A DNA stretch of 64,000 nt from Proteiniphilum propionicum (GCF_022267555.1 NZ_CP073586.1:1240001-1304000), one strand, 5' to 3'; shown: positions 25,238 to 33,893, numbered from the stretch's first letter. Numbers and translations are program-made. The notes: a model not told the origin generated them from the sequence alone.

Positions 25238-26043
25238 TATCCCCGAGAAATGATTTGAGTCAACGACGCCAGTGTGAACTACTCGGATTGAATCGCAGCA
25301 TGCAGTATTACAAGCCTGCCGGGGAGGATCCCGCAAACCTTGAACTGATGCGCCTGATGGACGAAGAATACATGGAACATCCTACAAAAGGCGTTTTGGG
25401 GATGGTTGATTTCCTGCGTGCATTGGGTATCCTGACAGGCCCAAAACGTGTCCGCCGATTGCTTCGTAAAATGGGCATCATGGCCATTTATCCGAAACGG
25501 AACCTGAGTAAGTTGGGGTTGACCAAATACATTCAGCCGTACAGACTTAGAGGTCTTGAGGTCACGCACTCGAATCATGTATGGTGTATCGATATCACGT
25601 ACATACCAATGGCAAAAGGATTCCTTTACTTGACGGCTATCATTGATGTATATAGCCGGTATATTGTTGGCTGGGACATTCACAATACGCTGGATGCCGA
25701 AAACAGCCTGAATGTACTTCGTAAAGCAATCACCGTGCATGGCAAGCCGGAGATTGTAAACTCTGACCAGGGATCTCAATTTACGTGTCCAGGATGGATA
25801 GCGTATCTTGAAAGCCAAGAGATCACCATCAGCATGGATGGGAAAGGCAGGGCACTTGACAACGTCTGGATAGAACGCTTCTGGCATACACTCAAACAAG
25901 AATATGTCTATATTTGTCCAGCCGTGAACGGCAAGATGCTGCGAAAGGGGTTGACCAGGTTCATCAACTATTACAACAACCGGCGACAGCATCAAAGCCT
26001 TGATAGAAAAACGCCCTTTTCCTGGTATGAGTATGCAGCCTGA
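25186..26043 (+). CDS. IS3-family transposase OrfB (rve integrase)
   Basis: A 285-residue DDE recombinase. The catalytic acids are visible in VWCIDITYIP (first D), IVNSDQGSQF (second D) and WIERFWHTLKQEY (E), with the usual N-terminal HTH_21 segment (HPTKGVLGMVDFLRALGILTGPKRVRRLL) and C-terminal YYNNRRQHQSL. The frame is intact, so the element may be active. It interrupts the cargo end of the integrative element, between the lipoprotein gene and the small exported proteins. Confidence 0.93.
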   Translation: MQEGLRTIGDTEVLKEIVSPRNDLSQRRQCELLGLNRSMQYYKPAGEDPANLELMRLMDEEYMEHPTKGVLGMVDFLRALGILTGPKRVRRLLRKMGIMAIYPKRNLSKLGLTKYIQPYRLRGLEVTHSNHVWCIDITYIPMAKGFLYLTAIIDVYSRYIVGWDIHNTLDAENSLNVLRKAITVHGKPEIVNSDQGSQFTCPGWIAYLESQEITISMDGKGRALDNVWIERFWHTLKQEYVYICPAVNGKMLRKGLTRFINYYNNRRQHQSLDRKTPFSWYEYAA

Positions 26044-26244
26044 TTCGTTTCCATTGCAAACAAAGGTAGTGCCTGCCCCGGAACCTGTCAAGGCTGTGAC
26101 AAGCGACCTGAAGGTCGGCCTTGACAGAACCCGTTCCAGGCACAAAGAGTGGTTTACAATGACAACGAACTAAACTTAAAAACGAGACCTAGTGGTCTGA
26201 CAAATGGGGAGTAAAATAAAATTTGGAAACCCGGGCCAAGCCAA

Positions 26245-26448
26245 GTGAAAGTTTTTGATAGTGGTGTTGAATTTGAAGTTGAATACAATTCAAATTTAGG
26301 ACTGGTTGGAAGTGCCCTTAAAACTTTAGCAAAAAATGTCAAGAATAAAGCTCCTAATGTGGAATCTGCATTTGTTTACGCATATACAACAACTGATTCC
26401 GGCGGTGAAGTAAAAGGTATGATTCTTAAAAAGACAAAAGACAAGTAA
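26245..26448 (+). CDS. Short hypothetical protein, probably a 3' gene remnant
   Basis: A 67-residue frame beginning with GTG at 26245, 45 bp after the IS3 end. The sequence (VEFEVEYNSNLGLVGSALKTLAKNVK…AFVYAYTTTDSGGEVKGM) is protein-like, and the frame is open a further ~10 codons upstream without a Met. It is most simply the tail of a gene whose front was lost near the IS insertion. No family was recognised. A GC-rich hairpin follows. Confidence 0.45.
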   Translation: MKVFDSGVEFEVEYNSNLGLVGSALKTLAKNVKNKAPNVESAFVYAYTTTDSGGEVKGMILKKTKDK

Positions 26449-26483
26449 TAGAATCATAGTAAAATATTATATTTAAATTTTAT

Positions 26484-26517
26484 ATCCGGCGTGAGTGTTT
26501 ATTTGCTTGCGCCGGAT
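26484..26517 (+). terminator. Hairpin terminator
   Basis: ATCCGGCG (26484-26491) pairs with CGCCGGAT (26510-26517) and extends inward by four weaker pairs. It lies 36 bp after the 26245 frame. The T-run is poor. Confidence 0.6.
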
Positions 26518-26553
26518 TAAAAGTAAAATAATCAAAATAATACGAATATATAA

Positions 26554-27123
26554 ATGGAAACGAAGAAACTACTTTTTAGATACTTTTTATTTTGCTCCCT
26601 TTTTATTACAAACACTTTGTATTCACAAGAGTTGCAAACAGTATCCAGAATAGGATTGGGAATAAATGGACTTGATCTGGCGGTTGAGTTACCCATAGCG
26701 AAAAAAATAACCATTGAACCGAGCATTGGTCTTGGGCCAAGTTATGATTTCGGTGAAGGTGAAGCCCTTACGTTCAGGATGGATTGGCATTGGACATTAT
26801 TGAATCCGAGCGTACATTTAGGAGTAAATGGCAAGTTTATTTATAACCATAAAAGTGAACCGAAATTATTCAATTCGGGAAACTTTATCGGTTTAAAAGT
26901 GAAATATGTATCAAAACCATTAACTGATGAGATACATTATTTGACCAATACATTGCTAACAAATCTGAATTGGGGAGGACAGCGAAATATTGGAAGACAT
27001 TGGATTTTCAGTTATTCGTTAGGAGCAGGATACGGCTACAACCTCGATGAACCGTATGGTTTATTCTATCCGGCTTTCGATCTCAAATTTGCCTATGTAT
27101 TGCCCTACGGAAGAAGCAATTAA
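26554..27123 (+). CDS. Small exported beta-barrel-like protein
   Basis: A 189-residue protein with a signal peptide (FRYFLFCSLFITNTLYS, cut before QELQ). The mature part alternates hydrophobic and polar strands (RIGLGINGLDLAVELPI, FSYSLGAGYGYNLD, FDLKFAYVLPYG), as in small outer-membrane barrels. No family was recognised. It is in the cargo part of the integrative element, behind the hairpin, followed by another exported barrel-like protein. Confidence 0.65.
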   Translation: METKKLLFRYFLFCSLFITNTLYSQELQTVSRIGLGINGLDLAVELPIAKKITIEPSIGLGPSYDFGEGEALTFRMDWHWTLLNPSVHLGVNGKFIYNHKSEPKLFNSGNFIGLKVKYVSKPLTDEIHYLTNTLLTNLNWGGQRNIGRHWIFSYSLGAGYGYNLDEPYGLFYPAFDLKFAYVLPYGRSN

Positions 27124-27270
27124 AATTTAACTATAGCAAACAAAATACTAAATAGTCTCTTAGCTAATAAATTAATGTTTTCACAATTATAATTAGTATG
27201 AGGGACTATTATTTTACTAATTGTTTCTTTCTGCAAAAATAGAAGAACAAATAATGATACAAATATCGGC

Positions 27271-27933
27271 ATGAAACGTATAATATTTTGTACTTTGGTT
27301 TTGGTTATGTTTTTTCTTAATTCAGTTTATTTGAATGCGCAAATCCAAAAAACTTTAGGTATGGATGGCGGTTTTTACTTTAATTCCAGTAACATAGCAT
27401 ATCATTTTTCGTTGACTTATAGCCTTCAATTCAATCAGTATTTTGGAATTTCTGCTGGAACTATGTTCCTTTCCGTTCCATTGGATATTGCTGGATGGTC
27501 GGATAGTTCAAGAAATAGCAGCTATTATTTTGATGAAGATAATATTAAACGTTTCAATCTGTTTTTTTCTACTTTTTATTCACGACCACTTTTCCAATCT
27601 ACAGGTGTTTACACGAATTGGTCGGTTTCATTCGAACCAATTCCATATGAGTATATATCATTAGAGAAACGGATGAACAATGATATACTATCCGAGAATG
27701 TAGGTAAATACCAATTTACTGGATTTTCACCCGGTACATTTTTAGAAATGGGCTTAGTTCAATATTTAAATAGAGATAATAATGGATTAAGGCTATCCCT
27801 CGGGTTTGGTTATGGCTGGTATGATATGTATGCCGGTTATAATAGAGCTATTATTGATGGACAAAGAATATCGACATATATTCCTAATAATAATCTTTAT
27901 AAAAGGATAAGTCTAAAGTTAATTGGACTTTAG
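27271..27933 (+). CDS. Exported outer-membrane-like hypothetical protein
   Basis: A 220-residue protein with a signal peptide (RIIFCTLVLVMFFLNSVYLNA). Aromatic, alternating strands through the body (LTYSLQFNQYFGISAGTMF, LRLSLGFGYGWYDMYAGYN) suggest a small barrel of 8-10 strands. Unknown family. It is AT-rich compared with the mobilization genes, like the preceding gene, which suggests a separate origin for this cargo. Confidence 0.62.
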   Translation: MKRIIFCTLVLVMFFLNSVYLNAQIQKTLGMDGGFYFNSSNIAYHFSLTYSLQFNQYFGISAGTMFLSVPLDIAGWSDSSRNSSYYFDEDNIKRFNLFFSTFYSRPLFQSTGVYTNWSVSFEPIPYEYISLEKRMNNDILSENVGKYQFTGFSPGTFLEMGLVQYLNRDNNGLRLSLGFGYGWYDMYAGYNRAIIDGQRISTYIPNNNLYKRISLKLIGL

Positions 27934-28144
27934 ACGATTAATGACTTAAAAATAAATGTAATTACACTTTCTAAATTCTAACGCGCTCATACCATATTTT
28001 CATTAAACAAATAGTTGGGATAATGTTTTCATTTAGCGAAGGTGCCTAAAATATCACATTTTACAACCAGTTCGGTGTTATACAGGAATTGGTTTCCTTA
28101 TCTTTGAAATTAACAGACACAGTCTGTCATATTTCGGGAAACGA

Positions 28145-29566
28145 TCATCCGGTTACAGACAATAGACTTATCGTATTATATTTTTTGTTTGGGTTTAATA
28201 GTTTAGAATTCACCTCTCTCCTTTTTTTGGGGGATGGATTATTATAGCCGGCGGTTACATTCTTTCCAGTACTATGGCCAACCATTTGTTTAACGAAAAT
28301 CTCACTAATATACATTTCGCTTGTAAGATGAGTTACGTAGCTGTTACGGGTATAGGCGGTCGATAAATTCCGGTCTATCCCTAATTGTGCTGCTATTACT
28401 TTTAATGAATTATTTATTGGGTTTAATGCCAGTTGAATAGCGTCTTTTATCTTTCTTTCGTTTTGATCTACTCGTTCGATGCCGTTAAGAAATGGAAAGA
28501 TATATCCATTCTGTTCTTTATTGCCGTGTCGGTTAATTATTTCTACCATTGGAGGTAGTAGCGGAGCGCAAATAGGCTCTGGATTTTTTTTCTTTTTTGT
28601 ATCTCTGGTTTTCTTACGATGAAATACAATCTCTTGGGATGCTCCGTCGATGTCTTTGTATTGCAACCTGCATAGATCACCGAAATTTAGTCCGTTACAA
28701 TAGAACATGAATATGAAAATATCCCTTGCAACCATCAATCCTTGATTGTCAGTCTCAAAATCCTCTATTTTCCAAATGTCCTCAATGTCTAAAGCGATAG
28801 ATTTTCTCCCACCTTCCGGAATAGAATATTTATTCTTGCCCTCTCCAAATGGATAGCGAGTTCCGCTTAAATAAGGGTCTTCTCCATTGTTTATTATTGC
28901 CCTAAGTGTTCTCATATAAATCCCGATAGTAGCGTATTCTATACCGGTCGCACTCCAAAAGTCTTCGCAGTCAGATAAAAATTTCACCGTGATATCGTCA
29001 AATTTAATATCAGCGATGACGTTTAAAACATCCTTACCTTTTGTCTTATGCTTTTTACTTACACATTCTTCAATAAATAGTTGTTTGGCTATTTTACTTT
29101 TGATTTTTCTGTAATACTGAAAACGTATAAGAGCGTTTAATGTGGTTCTGTATATTGTTGCATTCCCGACCTTGAAGGTGTTGTTTAAAGTGTTTATTTT
29201 GGCCGTAAACGCATCATTTACGGTTAAGATATCCGACTTGCCTAATTTGTGATCGAGTGCTGCAAAAGAGAAATTGTCTGCAGTCTCTTTAACTGCGGGT
29301 TTAAGAATATCATCAAAATATTTTTGTATGTCGTCTTTATGCTCTCTTAGATGTGCCGCTTTAGTCTTAAAATTAAAATCAGCTTCCTCTGAAGCTTCAA
29401 ATAATTCCCAGTCCTCACGATCTAATACTTTTCCTGTAGAGTAGTAGTCGCTATCTCTTTTATATGTTACACGCCACCGTAGTGGGCATTCATTTTCGGG
29501 ATTTTTATTCCTTATATCTCGAACAAGTTTAACGGTTATACCGTTATTGGAATAGTAGAATTTCAT
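28145..29566 (-). CDS. Tyrosine recombinase/integrase of the element
   Basis: A 473-residue integrase with an N-terminal arm-binding domain, a SAM-like core-binding domain (residues ~110-220) and the catalytic domain. Visible catalytic pieces are box II YTRNSYVTH (Arg), MVGHSTGKNVTAGYNNP (His and the nucleophilic Tyr). The box I Arg position reads GLNFGDLC, with Asn instead of Arg, as in several Bacteroidetes integrases such as IntDOT that lack this Arg. It transcribes inward from the right end, 190 bp from attR, and is expected to recombine the 46-bp tRNA-Gly att sites. Confidence 0.92.
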   Translation of the reverse strand: MKFYYSNNGITVKLVRDIRNKNPENECPLRWRVTYKRDSDYYSTGKVLDREDWELFEASEEADFNFKTKAAHLREHKDDIQKYFDDILKPAVKETADNFSFAALDHKLGKSDILTVNDAFTAKINTLNNTFKVGNATIYRTTLNALIRFQYYRKIKSKIAKQLFIEECVSKKHKTKGKDVLNVIADIKFDDITVKFLSDCEDFWSATGIEYATIGIYMRTLRAIINNGEDPYLSGTRYPFGEGKNKYSIPEGGRKSIALDIEDIWKIEDFETDNQGLMVARDIFIFMFYCNGLNFGDLCRLQYKDIDGASQEIVFHRKKTRDTKKKKNPEPICAPLLPPMVEIINRHGNKEQNGYIFPFLNGIERVDQNERKIKDAIQLALNPINNSLKVIAAQLGIDRNLSTAYTRNSYVTHLTSEMYISEIFVKQMVGHSTGKNVTAGYNNPSPKKRREVNSKLLNPNKKYNTISLLSVTG

Positions 29567-29597
29567 ATCAGTATATTTTTAGATTGTATTCGATATA

Positions 29598-29630
29598 TAA
29601 CAAACAATCATAACAAACAAATAACAAACA
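29598..29630 (+). repeat. Right arm-type repeats of the element
   Basis: TAACAAAC units recur three times; 29610-29630 is identical to the 21-nt block 15961-15981 near the left end and has the same orientation. They lie between the integrase start and attR, as expected for arm sites. Confidence 0.6.
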
Positions 29631-29754
29631 AAAGTAGCAAAAATATACAAATAGAAGAAATAGGAAAGAGTTAATAATTTATTATATATGCTGTTAAACA
29701 GGTATTTATGAATTATTTGAAAATAGAGAAAAAATACAGAAATAACTGTTTAAA

Positions 29755-29800
29755 AGCTTCCCAAGCTGAGGGTCGCGAGTTCGAATCTCGTTTGCCGCTC
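29755..29800 (+). repeat. attR: right 46-bp att repeat
   Basis: A copy of the tRNA-Gly 3' end (AGCTTCCCAAGC to GCCGCTC) with a single change from attL. It does not form a tRNA because the 5' half is missing. It marks the right boundary of the integrative element. Confidence 0.93.
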
Positions 29801-29810
29801 ACTTAAAATC

Positions 29811-29850
29811 AGACACTTACCGGTTTGCCCTGGTAAGTGTCTTTCTTTTT
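29811..29850 (+). terminator. Terminator beyond attR
   Basis: An 11-bp perfect stem (29811-29821 with 29832-29842) with a 10-nt loop and a T-rich tail. It has the same relation to attR as the hairpin at 15922 has to attL. It is followed by two GGGTAAACAA repeats (29851-29872). Confidence 0.75.
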
Positions 29851-30172
29851 GGGTAAACAATGGGTAAACAAAGCATGATAAAAAGACAAAAATATCCAAA
29901 TAATAATAAACTCTTGGTTCAATTTTACAAATATCTCACCCAAGCAAATACCACAAAACTAAAGATGATCTGTTTTTAAATTAGTTTCCCCCCCCACTCA
30001 CTAACCACAACAAAACCACCCCTGTCCCAATTTTGTCAATCGATATTTTAACTGGCATCTGTTTGCCGATGCAAGATACAGGAAACACCTTAAGAACAAC
30101 AACCTCAAGACAGAGTTTCTGGAAAATGAAAACGAAATCGATAAATCAATAGCCATCCTGGTTCGGCTGAAT

Positions 30173-30886
30173 ATGCTGAATTCAATTTGTCGCGATGAGA
30201 CATTTATCTACTCATACAATATCATCTTAGAGGATGACACATTTAATAATTATCGAGTATTGTTTTCTTACAAGCTGAAAGAAGAAAACCATTCCACGCC
30301 CTACCATATAGAACAAGAGTGTAAAAAGTACAAAGAAGACTATCCAAAAAATATCCTGGCAGATTATTTACTTGATGATGACAATCTCCATTTCTACAAC
30401 CAAAGAAGATTCGAACTACTTAAAGATGAGGAGTGGTGGTTAAATGCTTTAAATAAAGCGTATGAAATATTCGATAAAGCACGTATTCTGGTAAATGACC
30501 CATTTAAAACCCAATATATGGTCAAGAATATTTATTTCGATGATAAAGTGACGGAGAGCACCATAGTTACAATCATAAAAAGACCGGTCGACAATTATTC
30601 TTATTATCTGACCGATATACAAAAGAAAAAACTTGAAATGTTATCTGATAATATCGATGTATATGGGAAAGAGAACTTTTTGAAAAGAAATTTTTTATCT
30701 AATAAAAAAATTAGTTCTTTTGTCGTAATATTATCAGACTATTTTGATAATACTTCGGTATTTTTTTTAAATAGTTATTATAATTCACTGAATATCAATA
30801 GAGTATGGTGCTACTTGAGGATCTGGTATAAATTGTTGACTGTCAGTATTATAAATGAAGTTTTAACGAAGCATTATTTTGAATAA
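30173..30886 (+). CDS. Hypothetical protein, probably 5'-truncated
   Basis: 237 residues from the first ATG; the same frame is open and protein-like back to 30005 (…NFVNRYFNWHLFADARYRKH…) with no start codon, so the N-terminus is probably missing. The protein is acidic, Lys- and Tyr-rich, without signal or membrane segments; no family was recognised. Its last ~130 bp recur in a degenerate copy at 40592-40726, about 9.8 kb away. Its stop (TAA) overlaps the ATG of the sigma-factor stub. Confidence 0.45.
   Translation: MLNSICRDETFIYSYNIILEDDTFNNYRVLFSYKLKEENHSTPYHIEQECKKYKEDYPKNILADYLLDDDNLHFYNQRRFELLKDEEWWLNALNKAYEIFDKARILVNDPFKTQYMVKNIYFDDKVTESTIVTIIKRPVDNYSYYLTDIQKKKLEMLSDNIDVYGKENFLKRNFLSNKKISSFVVILSDYFDNTSVFFLNSYYNSLNINRVWCYLRIWYKLLTVSIINEVLTKHYFE
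30749..30882 (+). repeat. Left copy of a ~134-bp dispersed direct repeat
   Basis: Forms the 3' end of the preceding hypothetical gene. It matches 40592-40726 at roughly 80% by eye, with long exact blocks such as TGACTGTCAGTATTATAAAT. The copies flank the arsenic/AbiE island. Confidence 0.7.
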
Positions 30887-30975
30887 TGAACAATAATATC
30901 GACATAGAAACATTGGAGGCTTTACGGGATGGTGACCACAAATCCTTTGAAGCTGTTTTTATTGCCTTTCTATAA
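30886..30975 (+). pseudogene. N-terminal stub of an ECF (FecI-type) sigma factor
   Basis: A 29-codon frame MNNNIDIETLEALRDGDHKS…FEAVFIAFL and then a stop. The segment LRDGDHKSFEAVF is the usual start of sigma-70 region 2 in Bacteroidetes FecI-like factors (LREGDHKAFEELF). The rest of the ~190-residue gene is absent. A FecR-type anti-sigma gene follows 780 bp later, which supports the reading. Confidence 0.65.
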
Positions 30976-31057
30976 AAAATGAAAAAGACTTAACTTCCTA
31001 TTGAGAATTCAATGACTAACTTGTATATATACTTGTATATATAGTAAAAGCCATTGA

Positions 31058-31747
31058 ATGATGAAGAAGTCCTTATTCCTGATTTTTCTATTAGTCCCTT
31101 TTATTTCATTTTCTCAAAGCGAGATAGATAATGCCAGAGTTGGAACAATTGACAATAAATCTAATTTGCAGTTCCGGCCAGGAACATTCGATGCTAAAAA
31201 TCAATTGAATCCATTCATATTTCTATTTGAGAATCGTGTATTAAATCACGGTATAAATGCAGATCAGTTGTTTAATAATTATTTGATGGTTAAAATGATT
31301 TTAAATGACTCAACATAAACTTCCCGAATTCAATTTTCACCTTTCAACCAGGGGCTGGTACAACCCGGACTTGGCTACTACAACAATATCGGTATTTCAT
31401 CCTTATTAATGCCTGTTGACAATTTATTTATTGAAGGTAATGCATTTTTAAGTTTACAAAAAACGCTTTTCACAAGTGAAATATTGTATGGAGTGAGGGG
31501 AGTTTTAAGTTATAATTTGACTTATATACTGCAATTTCAATTATGGGGTCAGTATATTTCTCCATCAAAATATACTGATCCAGTAAAAGTAGTAAGCGGA
31601 CTATATCCCAAGACAAGTGTTGGAGGAGCCGTTATTGCCGAACCTTCAAAGAACGTAAAAATTGGAGCCGGGGTAGAATACCAGCATAATCAGAGAAATC
31701 AGAAATGGGAATCCCGATCCGGGGGTAAAGTCGCGTTTGGTTTCTGA
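31058..31747 (+). pseudogene. Broken exported outer-membrane protein gene
   Basis: An N-terminal part (31058-31318) has a clean signal peptide (KKSLFLIFLLVPFISFSQ), then stops. A second frame resumes the same protein: read upstream of the Met at 31409 it gives LVQPGLGYYNNIGISSLLMP, and it continues with barrel-like strands to FGF at 31747, a typical C-terminal Phe of outer-membrane proteins. At least one frameshift lies between about 31300 and 31345. It sits between sigma and anti-sigma remnants. Function unknown. Confidence 0.6.
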
Positions 31748-31757
31748 ATAAAAAAAG

Positions 31758-32525
31758 ATGACAATGGAAAACAAAACCAAAATCTCCGCCATTATTAAAC
31801 GATTTCTGTCGCAACGTTTTTCTCCATCTACCGAGGAGAGAGTGCAAAGATGGCTTATGAGGGACGAGTATAGTGAAGAGAAAGCAAATGCGTCATTGGA
31901 ATACTGGAACGAGTTAAAAAACAACGTTGATCCAAACACATATGCGGCTTTGGAACGTGTGAATGTAAAAATTGGCTATATCAAGCGGAAAAGAAATAAT
32001 TCCATACGTAGAAAAGTAGTCGGGATTGCAGCAGTACTGGTTCCTGTACTTTTAATTGCAGGAGGCTATCTCTATTATGCATATAACAATAATAAACTAA
32101 CAGAGGTCCAGGCATTATATGGTGAGACAAAACATTTCTTCCTTCCTGATAGTTCCGAAGTCTGGATCAATGCTGGAACGAATTTAAGATATCCAAAGAA
32201 ATTCAAGACAGGCCAGCGTACTGTTTTTCTTGACGGAGAAGCCTATTTCTTCGTAAGAGAAAATAAAGTTAAACCTTTCACGGTAGAGACACAACAACTT
32301 TCTGTAAAAGTACTTGGCACAAAATTCAATGTAAAGGCATACTCCTCGGAAACGAAGACCATCACAACGCTAACAAGCGGTAAAGTGGAAGTGACCACAA
32401 ATAAAAATGATCACCGGGTTCTTAATCCAAATGAACAATTAGTTTTTGACCATAGTAACGCAACGATAGATGTAACCGAAATTCCAGCAAAGATTTACTC
32501 TATACAAGAGGTTTTCCCGACATAG
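31758..32525 (+). pseudogene. FecR-family anti-sigma factor, C-terminally truncated
   Basis: 255 residues. The N-terminal cytoplasmic part (SAIIKRFLSQRFSPSTEERVQRWLM) is followed by one TM segment (VVGIAAVLVPVLLIAGGYLYYAY) and the periplasmic FecR domain (HFFLPDSSEVWINAGTNLRYPKKF…RTVFLDGEAYFFV…KPFTVETQQLSVKVLGTKFNVKAY). The DUF4974/STN-like C-terminal domain (~70-80 residues) that interacts with the TonB transporter is missing; the frame runs into unrelated sequence after VTEIPA. The sigma partner is also a stub, so this signalling unit is not functional. Confidence 0.75.
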
Positions 32526-32975
32526 CCTTTGGCACGTCGGGAGAACGGACGGAGAATTACATCCTGCTGCATTTTAATCTTCGCCTTACGGCGACATCGT
32601 AGAACACAGGATTTGCGAGATTACGAGGGGTAGTGTATATCCCCCCCCACAATCTCGCAAATCCTCCGTCCGATATACGGTGTTTTAATTGCCTAATGAG
32701 GAGTATTAATTTAGGCAAGAAGATATTGAAAAAAGAAAACAAGGGTTATATTACCAACTTAGATATTTAAGCAAAGTGTGAAATATTTAATTAAAAAAAA
32801 CACCTAACGCCCACCTTCATCCTGATAGTGAACCTGATCATACCGTCAGTTCTATTTCCGGTTATTTGGGACTAAGTAAAATCAGTTATCAAAGAATCAA
32901 TTAAAAATGTCGCTTAATTTTTTGTCTCAATTAAGTTTGCAAGACCACCTTTCAGATACCTGTCTACCGCTACAG
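32526..32975. other. Non-coding region with nested inverted repeats
   Basis: GGATTTGCGAGATT (32609-32622) and its exact inverse AATCTCGCAAATCC (32651-32664) surround a 28-nt loop with a run of eight C. An outer pair GGACGGAG (32547-32554)/CTCCGTCC (32664-32671) is also present. No gene is visible. The structure begins right where the FecR homology stops, so it may mark a recombination junction or a structured repeat. Confidence 0.55.
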
Positions 32976-33893
32976 TCAGTAGAATAAATTAAAAACCCAT
33001 CCCGATATCACGGCGGTAACGAAAATAACGGCAACAATCATCGCGACCATCCTCTTTTTGAAAATTCCGGCAAGCATCGACATTTCAGGAATTGCCATCC
33101 CGGCACCGCCGATGATCAGAGCCACAACGGCTCCTATACTCATCCCTTTCTGCATCAATGCTAATCCAATGGGTATTGCAGTTTCAGCTCTGATGTACAG
33201 AGGGATACCGATAATCGCGGCAACAGGAACAGCTAATGGATTATCTGCACCTGCAATGCGCATCACAAAATCTTCAGGCAGATAACCGTATATTAAAGCA
33301 CCAATAGCAACTCCAATAAACAGATAACCGAGTATGGGTTTCATACTGCCCCATGCTCCTTGAAATGCAAGACTGATCTTTTTCTTAAAAGTTCGTCTCT
33401 GGGGTTTTGTCCCGGTTTCTTCTTCATCCCCGCATCCACAGGATACTACTTTTTTGTATTGGTTTTTAAGATACCTTACTCCCCTGGTTTTGTCCATGAA
33501 ATATCCAAAGAATACCGAACAAAGAAATGTTATCACGAAATAAATGACAGCTGCCTTTACGCCTATCATTACGCCTAACATTCCAATGATGATAGGATTC
33601 AACAGAGGTGAAGCAATCAGGAACGAAATGGTTGATCCGAAAGGAATCCCTGCATTGATAAAACCCAATGTCATAGGGATGGTTGAACAGGCACAAAAAG
33701 GAGTCAACGATCCAATCAGCGCACCCAAAAAGTTTCCTTTCAGTCCTTTACCTGACAGATAGCTTTGAATCTTATCTGCCGGAATGTGCATCAGGATCAA
33801 TTCGACAATCATACTGATCAGCATGAAAAGAAGAATCAATTCTGCAGAAATAATAAAAAAATACTTTACAGTTTCAATAAAAGTGTTCATCAT
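32976..33893 (-). CDS. YraQ/UPF0718-type permease (ArsP-like)
   Basis: A 305-residue protein with about eight TM segments in two halves. It shows the family hallmark PFCACSTIPMTLGFINAGIPFGSTISFLIASPLLNP and the repeated GIPLYIRAETAIPIGLALMQKGMSIG…GGAGMAIPEMSML in the second half. Members of this family include ArsP, an efflux permease for trivalent organoarsenicals. It is the last gene of the arsenic cluster, 66 bp beyond the small ferredoxin. A cytoplasmic Cys-rich loop (VSCGCGDEEE) may bind metal. Confidence 0.85.
   Translation of the reverse strand: MMNTFIETVKYFFIISAELILLFMLISMIVELILMHIPADKIQSYLSGKGLKGNFLGALIGSLTPFCACSTIPMTLGFINAGIPFGSTISFLIASPLLNPIIIGMLGVMIGVKAAVIYFVITFLCSVFFGYFMDKTRGVRYLKNQYKKVVSCGCGDEEETGTKPQRRTFKKKISLAFQGAWGSMKPILGYLFIGVAIGALIYGYLPEDFVMRIAGADNPLAVPVAAIIGIPLYIRAETAIPIGLALMQKGMSIGAVVALIIGGAGMAIPEMSMLAGIFKKRMVAMIVAVIFVTAVISGWVFNLFY

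Larger units (their letters stand above)
24879..26200 (+). mobile_element. IS3-family insertion sequence (about 1.3 kb)
   Basis: Two overlapping transposase frames flanked by imperfect ends: TCATACCACTGG at 24879-24890 and, in inverse orientation, TCAGACCACTAGG at the right end (26200 back to 26188). No clear target duplication could be assigned, so the exact ends are approximate. Confidence 0.75.
15866..29800. mobile_element. Mobilizable integrative element (about 13.9 kb) in tRNA-Gly
   Basis: Bounded by the 46-bp direct repeats 15866-15911 and 29755-29800. Contents in order: HTH protein, excisionase-like protein, primase-helicase, toprim primase, candidate oriT, MobC-like protein, relaxase, membrane/coiled-coil protein, ThiF/LuxR/GNAT cargo with lipoprotein, IS3-type insertion, two small exported beta-rich proteins and a tyrosine integrase just inside the right end. 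No type IV secretion genes are present, so it should need a helper conjugative element (IME/NBU-like). A 21-nt arm sequence is identical near both ends (15961-15981 and 29610-29630). Confidence 0.9.
29567..30172. other. Non-coding junction region around attR
   Basis: Holds arm repeats, attR, the 29811 hairpin, the repeats GGGTAAACAATGGGTAAACAAA (29851-29872) and a poly-C patch near 29990. From 30005 a frame is open into the next gene but has no start codon before 30173, suggesting that the gene has lost its front. Confidence 0.6.

Noticed and set aside
32790-32830. ACCTAAC near 32,810 as an integron attC site
   Set aside because: Only one half of the expected core pair was found and no matching GTTRRRY partner or integron integrase is present.
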